A stretch of DNA of 23,554 nt from JAZFYD01 sp036443405. Its GTDB lineage: Bacteria > Planctomycetota > PLA2. The stretch covers positions 1-23,554 of the forward strand of contig JAZFYD010000111.1 of assembly GCA_036443405.1 (NCBI GenBank), in the 5' to 3' direction. Made by a program: the position numbers and the translations under genes. Positions within the stretch are counted from its first letter, which is position 1, and each line of letters begins with the position of its first letter. Positions 15,439 through 23,196 of the stretch are shown in pieces. A model generated the notes under the pieces. It did no database searches. It was not told the origin of the DNA and worked only from the letters and a program-made list of their open reading frames with translations.

Positions 15439-15533
15439 ACCCCGACGATGAGTACCTGGTACCGTTTTTTGCCGTTTTTTGGCGCGCAGCGGTTTTCTGG
15501 CGCGGAATCGGGCGGCGTTGTTCGCTGTGAGGG

Positions 15534-16910
15534 CTAGAGCTCTGGCGAGCGGATGACGATCAGCTTCTCGATGCTCATGTCACGGATCGTGTGCTCGATA
15601 CCGCCTACACCGAGGCCGGAGCGGCGCACGCCCGCAAAGGGCATCCAGTCGACACGAAACGCCGTGTGATCGTTGACCATCACGGCGGCAGCGTCCAACC
15701 GGCGCGCCGCGCGCAGCGACGCGTCGAGATCCCGCGTGAACACCGACGCCTGGAACGCATACGGCAGCGAGTTGGCGCGGGCGATGGCGTCATTCATGTG
15801 CTCGTAGGCGTAGACGCAAACGACCGGGCCAAAGATCTCCTCGCGGCTGACGTCCGCATCCGGAGAAGGGTCGAACAAAACCGTCGGGCGATAGCAGCTC
15901 TCGCCGATCGGCTCACCGCCGCAAAGGACTTCGCCGTCGGACTTCGACACCCACTCGTGGATGCGCGCGACCTCAGCGGGCCGGATGAGCGGGCCGACAT
16001 CGGTGGCGGGGTCGGTCGGATCCCCGACCCGTAGCTCGGCCGCCAATCCCGCGAGACGCAACGCGAGATCCCGCGCGATCGTCCTGTGCGCAAACACGCG
16101 CTGCACAGAAACGCAGACCTGGCCGGCGTGATAGAAGCCGCCCTTGCCGAGGGCAGGCAGCGCGGCATCGATGTCCGCGTCGGCCTCGACGATCACCGGT
16201 GCGGCACCGCCGTGTTCCAGCGCGCAGCGCGTGCCGGGCGCGAGGCGCGAACGAAGCATCCATCCGACGCGCGCGCTGCCGATGAAGCTGAAAAAACCGA
16301 CGCGCTCGTCCGCGACGAGCAGTCCCGCCGTGTCCAGGTTGTCCGTGACGAGGGCGCGGCACCACTCCTTCGGCAAACCGGCTGCATGCAACATGCCCAC
16401 GAAACGAAAACAGGAAAGCGGCGTGGCTTCCGCCGGCTTGACGATCACCGGACAACCCGCGGCGATCGCGGGCCCGACCTGATGCACGATCAGATTCAGC
16501 GGGTGGTTGAACGCGGAAAACGCGACGACCGGCCCGATCGGCTCCGGCACCGTGCGCGCAATTCGATTTTGGGAAGCCGCGTTGATGCCCATCGGCACGG
16601 TGTATCCCGCGTTGGCCCGCATCGCGTCCACACACAGATGGACCCCGTCGACGGCGCGGTCCACCTCGACCAACGAATCGGCGAGAGGTTTCCCACCCTC
16701 GCGCGCGGCCAGAAGCGCAAGCGACTCGCGCTGCTCACGCATCGAGTCGGCGACGCGGCGCAGAATCTCGATGCGCCTGGAGGTGGGCAGCCAGCTATCG
16801 CGATCCCGAAAGATGCGGTGCGCGGTGGCGAGCGCCTCCTCCACACCGGCCGCCCCGGTCGTCTCAACAGTATCGATCCGGGTTCCGTCGAAGGGCGCAG
16901 TGACTTCCAT
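15534..16910 (-). CDS. NAD(P)-dependent aldehyde dehydrogenase
   Basis: 458 aa from the ATG at 16910; an adjacent GTG at 16913 is also possible. It oxidises an aldehyde to the carboxylate with NAD(P)+. All family marks are present: Asn135 in FSAFNHPLNL, Lys158 in VIVKPAEATPLS, FIGSARVG at 209-216, general-base Glu232 in LEHGGAAPVIV, nucleophile Cys266 in GQVCVSVQRVF and EEIFGPV at 358-364. Length is typical (450-500). The motif around Glu232 is LEHGG rather than the usual LELGG. It is divergent from a ThDP-dependent acetolactate-synthase-like gene 125 bp away. A shared pathway, in which the ThDP enzyme makes or cleaves a 2-oxoacid or aldehyde and this enzyme oxidises the aldehyde, is inferred from position only. 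The substrate is unknown. Confidence 0.93.
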   Translation of the reverse strand: MEVTAPFDGTRIDTVETTGAAGVEEALATAHRIFRDRDSWLPTSRRIEILRRVADSMREQRESLALLAAREGGKPLADSLVEVDRAVDGVHLCVDAMRANAGYTVPMGINAASQNRIARTVPEPIGPVVAFSAFNHPLNLIVHQVGPAIAAGCPVIVKPAEATPLSCFRFVGMLHAAGLPKEWCRALVTDNLDTAGLLVADERVGFFSFIGSARVGWMLRSRLAPGTRCALEHGGAAPVIVEADADIDAALPALGKGGFYHAGQVCVSVQRVFAHRTIARDLALRLAGLAAELRVGDPTDPATDVGPLIRPAEVARIHEWVSKSDGEVLCGGEPIGESCYRPTVLFDPSPDADVSREEIFGPVVCVYAYEHMNDAIARANSLPYAFQASVFTRDLDASLRAARRLDAAAVMVNDHTAFRVDWMPFAGVRRSGLGVGGIEHTIRDMSIEKLIVIRSPEL

Positions 16911-16920
16911 CACGATCTGG

Positions 16921-16926
16921 ATGCTA
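16921..16926 (-). promoter_or_regulatory. Putative -10 box TAGCAT before the aldehyde dehydrogenase
   Basis: TAGCAT on the minus strand lies 10 nt before the ATG at 16910 (7 nt before the GTG at 16913). No Shine-Dalgarno sequence is present, which fits the leaderless pattern of other genes here. Confidence 0.3.
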
Positions 16927-17026
16927 TCTCAAGCCAACCATTGCAGAAAGTTCGGAGGCGTGACGGACAGGGCGGTAACCTCGTCTCCGGAGCGGGCATC
17001 GATCCAGGTGTCCGTGAACGCGCACC

Positions 17027-17034
17027 GGGAGGAG
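17027..17034 (+). promoter_or_regulatory. Shine-Dalgarno GGGAGGAG
   Basis: A strong purine-rich site 4-6 nt before the ATG at 17039; it fixes the start of the ThDP enzyme gene. Confidence 0.75.
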
Positions 17035-17038
17035 ATCC

Positions 17039-19066
17039 ATGAAGGCTTCCGACCTCTTCATTCGCTGCCTCGAGCAAGAGGGCGTCGAATACATCTTCGG
17101 CGTCCCCGGTGAGGAGAACGCCGACGTCATGATCTCGCTGCTCGACAGCAAGATCCGTTTCGTCGTTTGCCGGCACGAACAGGCGGCCGCGTTCATGGCC
17201 GACGCCTACGGGCGACTCACCGGAAGAGCCGCTGTGTGCCTAGGCACCCTCGGCCCCGGCGCGACCAATCTCCTCACCGGTGTCGGCGACGCGAACATGG
17301 ATCGCGCCCCCCTCGTGGTCGTCACCGGCCAAGCTGCAACCACGCGCCTGCACAAGGAGTCGCACCAGGTCAGCGACCTCGTCGGCATCTTCGAAGGCCT
17401 CGTGAAGTGGGGCACGTCGGTCACCCACCCCGACGCGATTCCTGAAATCGTGCGCAAGGCGTTCCGCGTCGCAACCACCGACAAGTTCGGCGCGACGCAC
17501 ATCGATCTTCCGGAAAATGTCGCGGAGATGGAGACCATCGCGCAACCGTTGCGCCCGGAACCGGTGCCGCGGAGCACGCCCGGCGCGGCGGCGGTCCGCG
17601 AGGCAGCCGAGATCATTCGAGACGCGAAGTTCCCGGTGCTCCTGACCGGCAACGGCGTTTTCCGCAACAACGCCACCGACTCGCTGCGCGCATTTGCGCG
17701 CACGACGGGCATTCCCGCGCTCAACACGTTCATGGGCAAGGGGGCGATGCCGCCGTCGGATCCGCTTTGCCTCTTCACCGTCGGCCTCGGGTCGCGAGAC
17801 TTTCCGGCTGTCGCGATCGAACGCGCCGACTGCGTAATCACGGTTGGGTTCGACATGGTCGAGTACCACCCGGCCAGCTGGAACCGCGGCCACGAGAAGA
17901 AGATCGTGCACGTCGACATGACGCCGTCGGAGATCGACGAGAACTACCGGCCCGAGGTCGAGGTGCTCGGCGGGATCGGCGCATCCCTCGACGCGCTCAC
18001 GGGCGCGCTCGAAGGTATGTCCCCGCCCGCGGCGGACCTCTATTCCGATCTGCGCGAGACGATGCTGGCGGAGTTTGCGGAGCACGAACACAACGACTCG
18101 TTCCCGGTCACGCCGCAGCGCATTCTCGCGGACGTTCGATCCGTCCTCGACGACCGGGACATCGTCCTGTCCGACGTCGGCGCTCACAAAATGTGGATCG
18201 CGCGCCACTTCCACACCGAGGAACCGAATACGGTCCTGATCAGCAACGGCTGGTGCTCGATGGGATTTGCGCTGCCCGGCGCGATCGGCGCAAAGCTCGT
18301 CCATCCCGACCGGCGCGTGCTCGCGATCTGCGGCGACGGCGGCGTGATGATGAACATCCAGGACCTCGAAACGGCGGTGCGCGAGAAGATCCCGATCGTC
18401 GTCTTGGTATGGGAGGACTCGGAGTACGGCCTCATCAAGTGGAAACAGGAGGCCGCGTTCGGAAAACACAGCCACATCAAATTCACGAACCCGGACTGGA
18501 TGAAACTCGCAGACGCGTTCGGCATGGCGGGTTTCAAGGTCAACGCGGCGGGCGAACTCCGCGGCGCCCTCGAGCAGGCGTTTGCGGCGGGACGCCCCGC
18601 GCTGGTCTCGGTCCCCGTCGACTACAGCGAGAACCTCAAGCTCACGCACAAGCTGGAGAGCATCCCGTTCGACGATCTGTGCGATTGCCTCGCGAACACG
18701 AACCTGTTTCGCAACGCGCCCGAGCGATACCGGCGGCTCGTCGCGGACATGGTCGAGGAGGTGTCGTTCGAGAGCGGCGACACGGTCTTCGCCGAGGGCG
18801 ATCCCGGCACGACGGTCTACATCGTGCGCACGGGCCGCGCGTCGGTGCGAAAACAGGGCGAGGAAATCGCGTCGATCGGGCCCAACGAGGAGTTCGGTGC
18901 GATGGCGGCGCTGTCCGACCGGCCGCGCGCAGCGACCGTCGTGGCCGCGGAGGCGCTCACGTGTTTCGCGGTGCCCGGCGAGCCGTTCCGCGAGTTCGTG
19001 CGTGCCGAACCGGAGTTGGCGTTGCATCTGGCGCGCACCTTCGCCCAACGCCTTGCCGGCATGTAA
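17039..19066 (+). CDS. Acetolactate-synthase-like ThDP enzyme with a C-terminal cyclic-nucleotide-binding-like domain
   Basis: A 675-aa protein. Residues 1-545 are a complete ThDP-dependent enzyme of the acetolactate synthase type: the N-terminal PYR domain has IFGVPGEEN and catalytic Glu47 in RHEQAAAFMADAYGR, followed by GTLGPGATNL; a central domain covers about 185-325; the C-terminal PP domain has the metal site CGDGG (431-435) with ETAVREKIPIVVLVWEDSEY. The position that is usually the second metal ligand Asn is Glu459. Residues about 575-675 form a cNMP-binding-like beta-roll (FAEGDPGTTVYIVRTGRASV, then FGAMAALSDRPRAATV). In true cAMP sites the phosphate-binding cassette begins FGE; here it is FGA, so the ribose-binding Glu is missing while the Arg (PRAA) is kept. 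Normal AlsS/IlvB proteins are about 550-600 aa and lack this tail. It may form acetolactate or act on another 2-oxoacid. It is divergent from an aldehyde dehydrogenase. Confidence 0.88.
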   Translation: MKASDLFIRCLEQEGVEYIFGVPGEENADVMISLLDSKIRFVVCRHEQAAAFMADAYGRLTGRAAVCLGTLGPGATNLLTGVGDANMDRAPLVVVTGQAATTRLHKESHQVSDLVGIFEGLVKWGTSVTHPDAIPEIVRKAFRVATTDKFGATHIDLPENVAEMETIAQPLRPEPVPRSTPGAAAVREAAEIIRDAKFPVLLTGNGVFRNNATDSLRAFARTTGIPALNTFMGKGAMPPSDPLCLFTVGLGSRDFPAVAIERADCVITVGFDMVEYHPASWNRGHEKKIVHVDMTPSEIDENYRPEVEVLGGIGASLDALTGALEGMSPPAADLYSDLRETMLAEFAEHEHNDSFPVTPQRILADVRSVLDDRDIVLSDVGAHKMWIARHFHTEEPNTVLISNGWCSMGFALPGAIGAKLVHPDRRVLAICGDGGVMMNIQDLETAVREKIPIVVLVWEDSEYGLIKWKQEAAFGKHSHIKFTNPDWMKLADAFGMAGFKVNAAGELRGALEQAFAAGRPALVSVPVDYSENLKLTHKLESIPFDDLCDCLANTNLFRNAPERYRRLVADMVEEVSFESGDTVFAEGDPGTTVYIVRTGRASVRKQGEEIASIGPNEEFGAMAALSDRPRAATVVAAEALTCFAVPGEPFREFVRAEPELALHLARTFAQRLAGM

Positions 19067-19161
19067 CGATCCGTCCGGTGCCTGGCTGCTTCCCGCGCAG
19101 CGGCCCTCCCGTTTTGACAATCGGTTACGGCACGGCGACAGGCGCGGTTGCCAAGCGCGTC

Positions 19162-19187
19162 TATACTCGCCAACTTCGCTTTGGGAG
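19162..19187 (+). promoter_or_regulatory. Putative -10 box TATACT and Shine-Dalgarno GGGAG
   Basis: TATACT at 19162-19167 and GGGAG at 19183-19187, 8 nt before the ATG at 19196. GGTTGCCA occurs upstream of TATACT (19146-19153) and also before the TATGAT at 7361, but at different spacing, so it is not called a -35 box. Confidence 0.45.
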
Positions 19188-19195
19188 CCCGTCTT

Positions 19196-20779
19196 ATGCG
19201 CGTTGCGCTTGTCCTCTTCTGCCTTTTCTCCGTTGCGCTCGCGGGCGAACCGCCGGGCGCGTACCACACCGACACGACCTGGGGTTTCAAGGTCAAGACA
19301 CCCAAAGGCTGGAGCCAGGCCGCCGTCGCCGACGACACGCCGTGGGTTTGCGCGAAACACCTCGGCAAACGGGAGCTCGAAGGACGCCTCGTCGAGAAGG
19401 AGTGGATGACGATGGAGGCGCCGGAGATGTGGGTGCTCGGCTTCCCGCGCACCGACGCGGGCGTCAAGAATCCGTACACGGACTACCGCGCGTACATCGC
19501 CGGCAACGACGACTTCATCGACTTCACGGGCGGCAAGTACCGCATCGTCTCCGAAAAGAAGATCACTGTCGGCGACGTGAAGGTCGACACCTTTGAAATA
19601 CGGCTCGGCTCCAAGAAGAAAATCGGCCGCCGCGTCATCGCGTGGGTCTTTCACTTCGAGGACATCGACTTCGCAGTTCAGCTCAAGGTCTTGGAGTGGC
19701 ACTACGACGACTACAAGTCCACGTTCAAGGCCTGCCTTAAGTCGTTCAAGAGGGTCCAACGCAAAAAGGCGCTCGGCGGCAGCCGGTCGGGCTCGCGCGC
19801 AACGATCCGGACGCGCGCTGAGCTCTGGGCACTGGCGCCCGAGGAGTGGGCCGCCGCATTCGAGGAGGGCGTGGAGGCGTCGTTCGCAAGAACCATCGAG
19901 AGCCTCCCTGCCGACTGGTCCCACAAGCGCGCCAAACGCTGCCTCGTGCTGACCAACGCCGACAAGAAGTTCGTGGGCGCCGCGGTCAAACACGCGGACG
20001 CGGTCCTCGCCCACCTCGACAAGATGTTTGCCGTCAAGGGCGCGCGCAAACCGGCGTACACGCCGCCGTACCTGCTGCGCATCTTCGCGACCGACGACCA
20101 GTACCGGGCCTACGGCAAGGAGAACGAATCCACCGGCGCGATCGTGCGCGACATCGCGACCTACTCCGGCAAGGGATACGTCAAGGACAACGCGTTCGAG
20201 ATCCTGAACGAGGCGTTGTGGTCCATCTGGCTCGAGGAACGCCACCCGCAAATCGAAGAGTGGCTGCCGGCGTGGTTCGAGGAGGGGTTCGGCAAGTACA
20301 TGCGCATGCTGCGCAGCAAGGGCAAGAAGGTCGGGTTCGGGAACGAGGACTGGGACCGCGACGAGATCCGGTTGCAGATCAAGAAGGGCCGTCACGAGGA
20401 ACTGCGCGCGATCCTGTGCCGCGGAATCACGGACGAAGGCGTGTCCAACGCCGAGATGGAATCGCACGAGCGCAACCTGCAGATTCGCAGCGTCGTGATG
20501 TGGCTGATGCGTGGCGGCAACAGGGGCCGGACCAAAAACGTCCTGCGCGACTTCGTGCTGAATCTCGAGCGCAACACCCTGGCCGCCGAAGCGGAGTGGG
20601 AGAAAGCGAACCTCGCGGGTCCCAAGAGCCAGCCCGGCGAGCGGCGCGAACTGCGCAACAGGGCTGTTTCGGCCCAAAGCAAGGCGCTCGTCAAGAACGC
20701 CTGGACCGAGACGTTCGGCGCCTGGAAACCGGGCGACTGGAAGAAGATCGGCAGGTCCTGGATGGAGGCCGTGAAGTAG
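19196..20779 (+). CDS. Secreted DUF1570-like protein with a degenerate zinc-protease motif
   Basis: 527 aa from the ATG at 19196, set by GGGAG and a signal peptide (MRVALVLFCLFSVALA). Residues about 17-185 form a beta-rich domain that begins WGFKVKTPKGW, like the PsbP/Mog1-type domains of secreted proteins, and ends in TFKACLKSFKRV. Residues about 240-480 resemble the gluzincin-type DUF1570 region: VLTNADKKFVGAAVKHADAV, then PYLLRIFATDDQYRAYGKEN, and WLPAWFEEGFGKYM at 356-369, where family members have WLxEGLAxY. The HEXXH that should precede it by about 20 residues reads NEALW (338-342): both metal-binding His residues are replaced while Glu339 and the downstream Glu362/363 remain. The protein is probably catalytically inactive as a metallopeptidase. 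Function is unknown. The family assignment rests on pattern recall. Confidence 0.72.
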   Translation: MRVALVLFCLFSVALAGEPPGAYHTDTTWGFKVKTPKGWSQAAVADDTPWVCAKHLGKRELEGRLVEKEWMTMEAPEMWVLGFPRTDAGVKNPYTDYRAYIAGNDDFIDFTGGKYRIVSEKKITVGDVKVDTFEIRLGSKKKIGRRVIAWVFHFEDIDFAVQLKVLEWHYDDYKSTFKACLKSFKRVQRKKALGGSRSGSRATIRTRAELWALAPEEWAAAFEEGVEASFARTIESLPADWSHKRAKRCLVLTNADKKFVGAAVKHADAVLAHLDKMFAVKGARKPAYTPPYLLRIFATDDQYRAYGKENESTGAIVRDIATYSGKGYVKDNAFEILNEALWSIWLEERHPQIEEWLPAWFEEGFGKYMRMLRSKGKKVGFGNEDWDRDEIRLQIKKGRHEELRAILCRGITDEGVSNAEMESHERNLQIRSVVMWLMRGGNRGRTKNVLRDFVLNLERNTLAAEAEWEKANLAGPKSQPGERRELRNRAVSAQSKALVKNAWTETFGAWKPGDWKKIGRSWMEAVK

Positions 20780-20790
20780 CGCCGGGCGCG

Positions 20791-22107
20791 TCAGGCGCCG
20801 CCCGAAACGGATGCCGGCGCCGGCGGGCGCAACAGGATCTGGCACGTCGCGGTGAGGGTGAGCAGCGTGCAGAGCGTGACCGACCCGCACGAGAGCGCCA
20901 CGGTGCCCGCCTTGATGCCGAGCACGCCTTTGACCGTGAGGTTGCCGATCAGCGCGATCATCAGCAGTTGGATGCCGAGCGCGCGACCGCCGCCACGATA
21001 GAAATAGGCGATCGCGCAAAATGTGAGCGGCACCAGGAGCACGCAGAAATTCGACTTGCTGCTCATCGGCGACAGGAGAACCATCGCGCAAGCCACGGCG
21101 CCGACCTCACCGAAGCGGCGAAACGCGGCGTCAGACTCGGACGCGTCACCCGCCCTGCGACGGCGCGTCGCCCACAACAAGAGCACGAACACTGCGCCCT
21201 GAGCAGCGAGCGTAATGAGCTTCAAAGGCGTGCCGCTCAATGTGAGCGGGGTGATCGGCCACACGTCGCGCGAGGTGGGACCGGGCTGAGTCGCCAGCCG
21301 GTTGATCGTCCCCGCGAGGCTCTGGTTGAGCGGATTCCACGGCGACCAAGTATGGGCATGGTCCGCGACCGCGCCGGGTGACACCTTCATCACGAACGTC
21401 GTCACCCAGGCTTTGGCCCAACTCCCGCCATCGTCGCGCGGCCAAAAGACATCCGGGAGCAGACACAAGACGGCCGTGACCGCCACCATCGCTGCGGCCG
21501 CCTTGAACCGCCTTTGCCAAACAAACGTCGGCAAGAACAACAACGGCGTCGCCTTGAATGCCGCGCCGACCGCCGCCATCGCGGCGGCGCCCAACTCGCG
21601 GCCGGCCGCGGCGAAACGCGCGAGAACCACAATGAACATCAGCATGTACACATCGTGGCTCTTGTTTTCCAACGCGGCCGCGATGTGACGGCCTGCCAGA
21701 AGAGCCACCGCGACCCACAGGAACCAGACCGGCCGCGGCCGACTCCCGCGTTCCGGGATCCACCGCGCGACCGTGCGCCCCAGCACAAAGATGCTCCCGG
21801 CGACGAGCGACACGCTGATCAGGAACCAGGCAACCACCTTTGCGACGCGCCCGAGACCGAGCAACGGCATGAACGGAATCGCCGCCGCGGGCGGGTAGGA
21901 AAATGGGGCGTACTCGTCCGGCCGGTAGATTTCCCGGCCATCGATCATGCGACTCGCTCCGTAGAGGTACGTCGTCAACTCGCCCTTGTAGCGCACCTCG
22001 TCATCGCCCGGCGACCACTTACCGATGTAGTGCACGATCAAGAGCGTGAGCAACCCGCCGCCGAGCAGCGTCCAGCGCAAGACGAGCCGGCGGCGCGACG
22101 GCGTCAC
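20791..22107 (-). CDS. GT87-type (DUF2029) integral membrane glycosyltransferase
   Basis: 438 aa from the GTG at 22107-22105, which overlaps the stop of the upstream glycosyltransferase gene (GTGA). About ten hydrophobic helices span the protein. The first periplasmic loop carries IYRPDEYAPFSYPPAAAIPF, matching the GT87 pattern of Tyr-Pro-Pro and an acidic residue after the first membrane helix. Later KATPLLFLPTFVWQRRFKAA matches the conserved KxxPLLLLP-xxxxRRW element. Members transfer mannose (or a related hexose) from a polyprenyl-phosphate donor to lipid or glycan acceptors outside the cytoplasmic membrane. The paired upstream gene encodes a likely donor synthase, a sensible two-step operon. 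The acceptor is unknown. It ends 11 bp from the convergent secreted-protein gene. Confidence 0.85.
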   Translation of the reverse strand: MTPSRRRLVLRWTLLGGGLLTLLIVHYIGKWSPGDDEVRYKGELTTYLYGASRMIDGREIYRPDEYAPFSYPPAAAIPFMPLLGLGRVAKVVAWFLISVSLVAGSIFVLGRTVARWIPERGSRPRPVWFLWVAVALLAGRHIAAALENKSHDVYMLMFIVVLARFAAAGRELGAAAMAAVGAAFKATPLLFLPTFVWQRRFKAAAAMVAVTAVLCLLPDVFWPRDDGGSWAKAWVTTFVMKVSPGAVADHAHTWSPWNPLNQSLAGTINRLATQPGPTSRDVWPITPLTLSGTPLKLITLAAQGAVFVLLLWATRRRRAGDASESDAAFRRFGEVGAVACAMVLLSPMSSKSNFCVLLVPLTFCAIAYFYRGGGRALGIQLLMIALIGNLTVKGVLGIKAGTVALSCGSVTLCTLLTLTATCQILLRPPAPASVSGGA

Positions 22108-22922
22108 TTGCGACCGCCCAACCCGAGACGAAGCTTCAGCACGAGCAGCAATCCCTCGAGCATGATCCCGAACGACATCTTGCTCTCACCGGCGTGGCGT
22201 TCCGCGAATTGGATCGGGACCTCCGCGATACGCGCACCGGCGCGCTTGGCGAGCCACAGCATCTCGACCTGGAACCCGTAACCCCGCGCGCCGACGTTTC
22301 CGAGATCGATGCGCGAGAGCAACTCGGCCCGAAAGCACCGGTAGCCGCCGGTGCAGTCCTTGGCCGGCAGCCCGAGCAAGGTACGCGCGTAGAAATTCGC
22401 GGCGCGGGAGAGCAGGAGGCGCCTAGCTGCCCAACCCGCCGTACCGGCGCCGGGCACGTAGCGGCTCCCGAGAACGAGGTCGGCTTTCCCGGCTTCCGCT
22501 TCGTTCAAGGACGCGCGGACGAGATCGGGCAATCGGTCCGGCGGGTGGCTCAGATCGCAGTCCATCTGCAAAACGCGCTCGTAACCCTGTTCCAGCGCCC
22601 ACGAGAAGCCCGCGACATACGCGCGCCCGAGCCCGTCCTTCTTCGTCCGGTGCAACACGTGTACGCGGTCCGACGCCTTGGCAAGATCGTCCGCGAGCGC
22701 GCCGGTCCCGTCGGGCGAGTTGTCGTCGACCACAAGGAGGTCGCAAACGAGATGCTCGAAGATGGCCGCGGCGGTCAACGGAAGCGTTTCGGCCTCGTTG
22801 TAGGTCGGCACGACAACCACGCATCGGACTCCGGAATCAAACGGCGCGGCGGGCACGCATGGGAAGTAGCAGAGAGGCGCAGCAAACCAAAGGTCAATCC
22901 AGCGAGCCTGCGCCATGCACAT
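22104..22922 (-). CDS. Polyprenol-phosphate mannosyltransferase-like GT2 glycosyltransferase
   Basis: 272 aa from the ATG at 22922. The family usually starts close to the first strand, so the GTG at 22856 (about 250 aa) may be the true start; no ribosome site decides it. GT-A motifs are in order: VVVVPTYNEAETLPL, LLVVDDNSPDGTG, the DxD-like MDCDLSHPPDRLPDL, LVLGSRYVPGAG, DCTGGYRCFRAELL, then GYGFQVEMLWLAKRAGARIA and PIQFAERHAGESKMS. These match dolichyl/polyprenyl-phosphate beta-D-mannosyltransferases (DPM1/Ppm1 type), which move mannose from GDP-mannose to polyprenyl phosphate at the cytoplasmic face. It is the first gene of a two-gene operon with the GT87 enzyme. The sugar could be another hexose. 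Confidence 0.9.
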   Translation of the reverse strand: MCMAQARWIDLWFAAPLCYFPCVPAAPFDSGVRCVVVVPTYNEAETLPLTAAAIFEHLVCDLLVVDDNSPDGTGALADDLAKASDRVHVLHRTKKDGLGRAYVAGFSWALEQGYERVLQMDCDLSHPPDRLPDLVRASLNEAEAGKADLVLGSRYVPGAGTAGWAARRLLLSRAANFYARTLLGLPAKDCTGGYRCFRAELLSRIDLGNVGARGYGFQVEMLWLAKRAGARIAEVPIQFAERHAGESKMSFGIMLEGLLLVLKLRLGLGGRK

Positions 22923-23196
22923 CGAGAACCGGATCGCGGCGCAACCTGCTGGCCCGGGTTGTTCACGAGGCGGGCGCGTTGCTTCTTCAAAGTTAAGACG
23001 AAAAGGCCCCTTCTGTACCCGCGGTCTACGCTTGACGTTAGGGCCAACGCCTTCTGGGCGAGTCCAGCTTGTCGAGATCGCGACTCGAGGCCGAAGTAGT
23101 GTTGGAGGACACGTCGAGTGCCGAGAGGCAAAGAGCTCGGCAGGCTGGGCCGTTCAGAACGCTCGTCTTGTGAACAATCCGGGCTAAGCTTGGGGC
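22923..23196. other. Intergenic region between divergent genes with an imperfect inverted repeat
   Basis: This 274-bp stretch has no convincing gene. GCCCGGGTTGTTCACGAG (22952-22969) and CTTGTGAACAATCCGGGC (23167-23184) match as inverted repeats at 16 of 18 positions and bracket 233 bp. The right copy ends directly before the -10-like TAAGCT of the DUF2007 gene. They may be ends of a decayed MITE-like element or paired promoter elements. Confidence 0.45.
23185..23190 (+). promoter_or_regulatory. Putative -10 box TAAGCT, 6 nt before the start
   Basis: TAAGCT precedes the ATG at 23197 by 6 nt. The intervening TGGGGC is not a good Shine-Dalgarno sequence, so this is another candidate leaderless start. 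Confidence 0.35.

Larger units (their letters stand above)
14177..15530 (+). pseudogene. Secreted-protein gene broken by five single-base frameshifts
   Basis: The N terminus is an ATG at 14177 with a signal peptide (PTWIVALVAALAMAGATLHS). Coding-quality sequence then steps through frames, each step equal to the loss of one base. It moves near 14626-14628 (GGG; PPG to TTPVRILTKHYPRP), near 14870-14873 (CCCC; VEFAAA to PEIVGAFHRES), near 15167-15170 (GGGG; KNSSAG to VSPGLVAATASQIQVG), near 15276-15283 (QAA to AAYTSYIDRVRHE) and near 15364-15368 (RERK to ELRQQVRTAMPHP). It stops at 15528-15530. With the five bases restored it would be a protein of about 450 aa with no motif that I recognise. It ends 3 nt before the convergent aldehyde dehydrogenase gene. 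Either it is a genuine pseudogene or the bases are homopolymer sequencing losses. The neighbours show no such errors, which favours decay. Confidence 0.7.

Noticed and set aside
15455..15485. Intrinsic terminator at the paired T6 runs
   Set aside because: Only a weak 4-bp stem (TACC/GGTA) precedes the first T-run, and the runs are oriented for the plus strand inside the broken gene, not for the convergent minus gene.
19114..19142. TTGACA at 19114 as the -35 box for the gene at 19196
   Set aside because: No -10-like hexamer lies 16-18 nt downstream, and TATACT at 19162 is 42 nt away.
17240..21091. A 1283-codon open frame antisense to the ThDP enzyme and the DUF1570-like gene
   Set aside because: It is Arg/Ala/Val-rich shadow coding opposite two well-supported genes and spans their intergenic region and a ribosome site.
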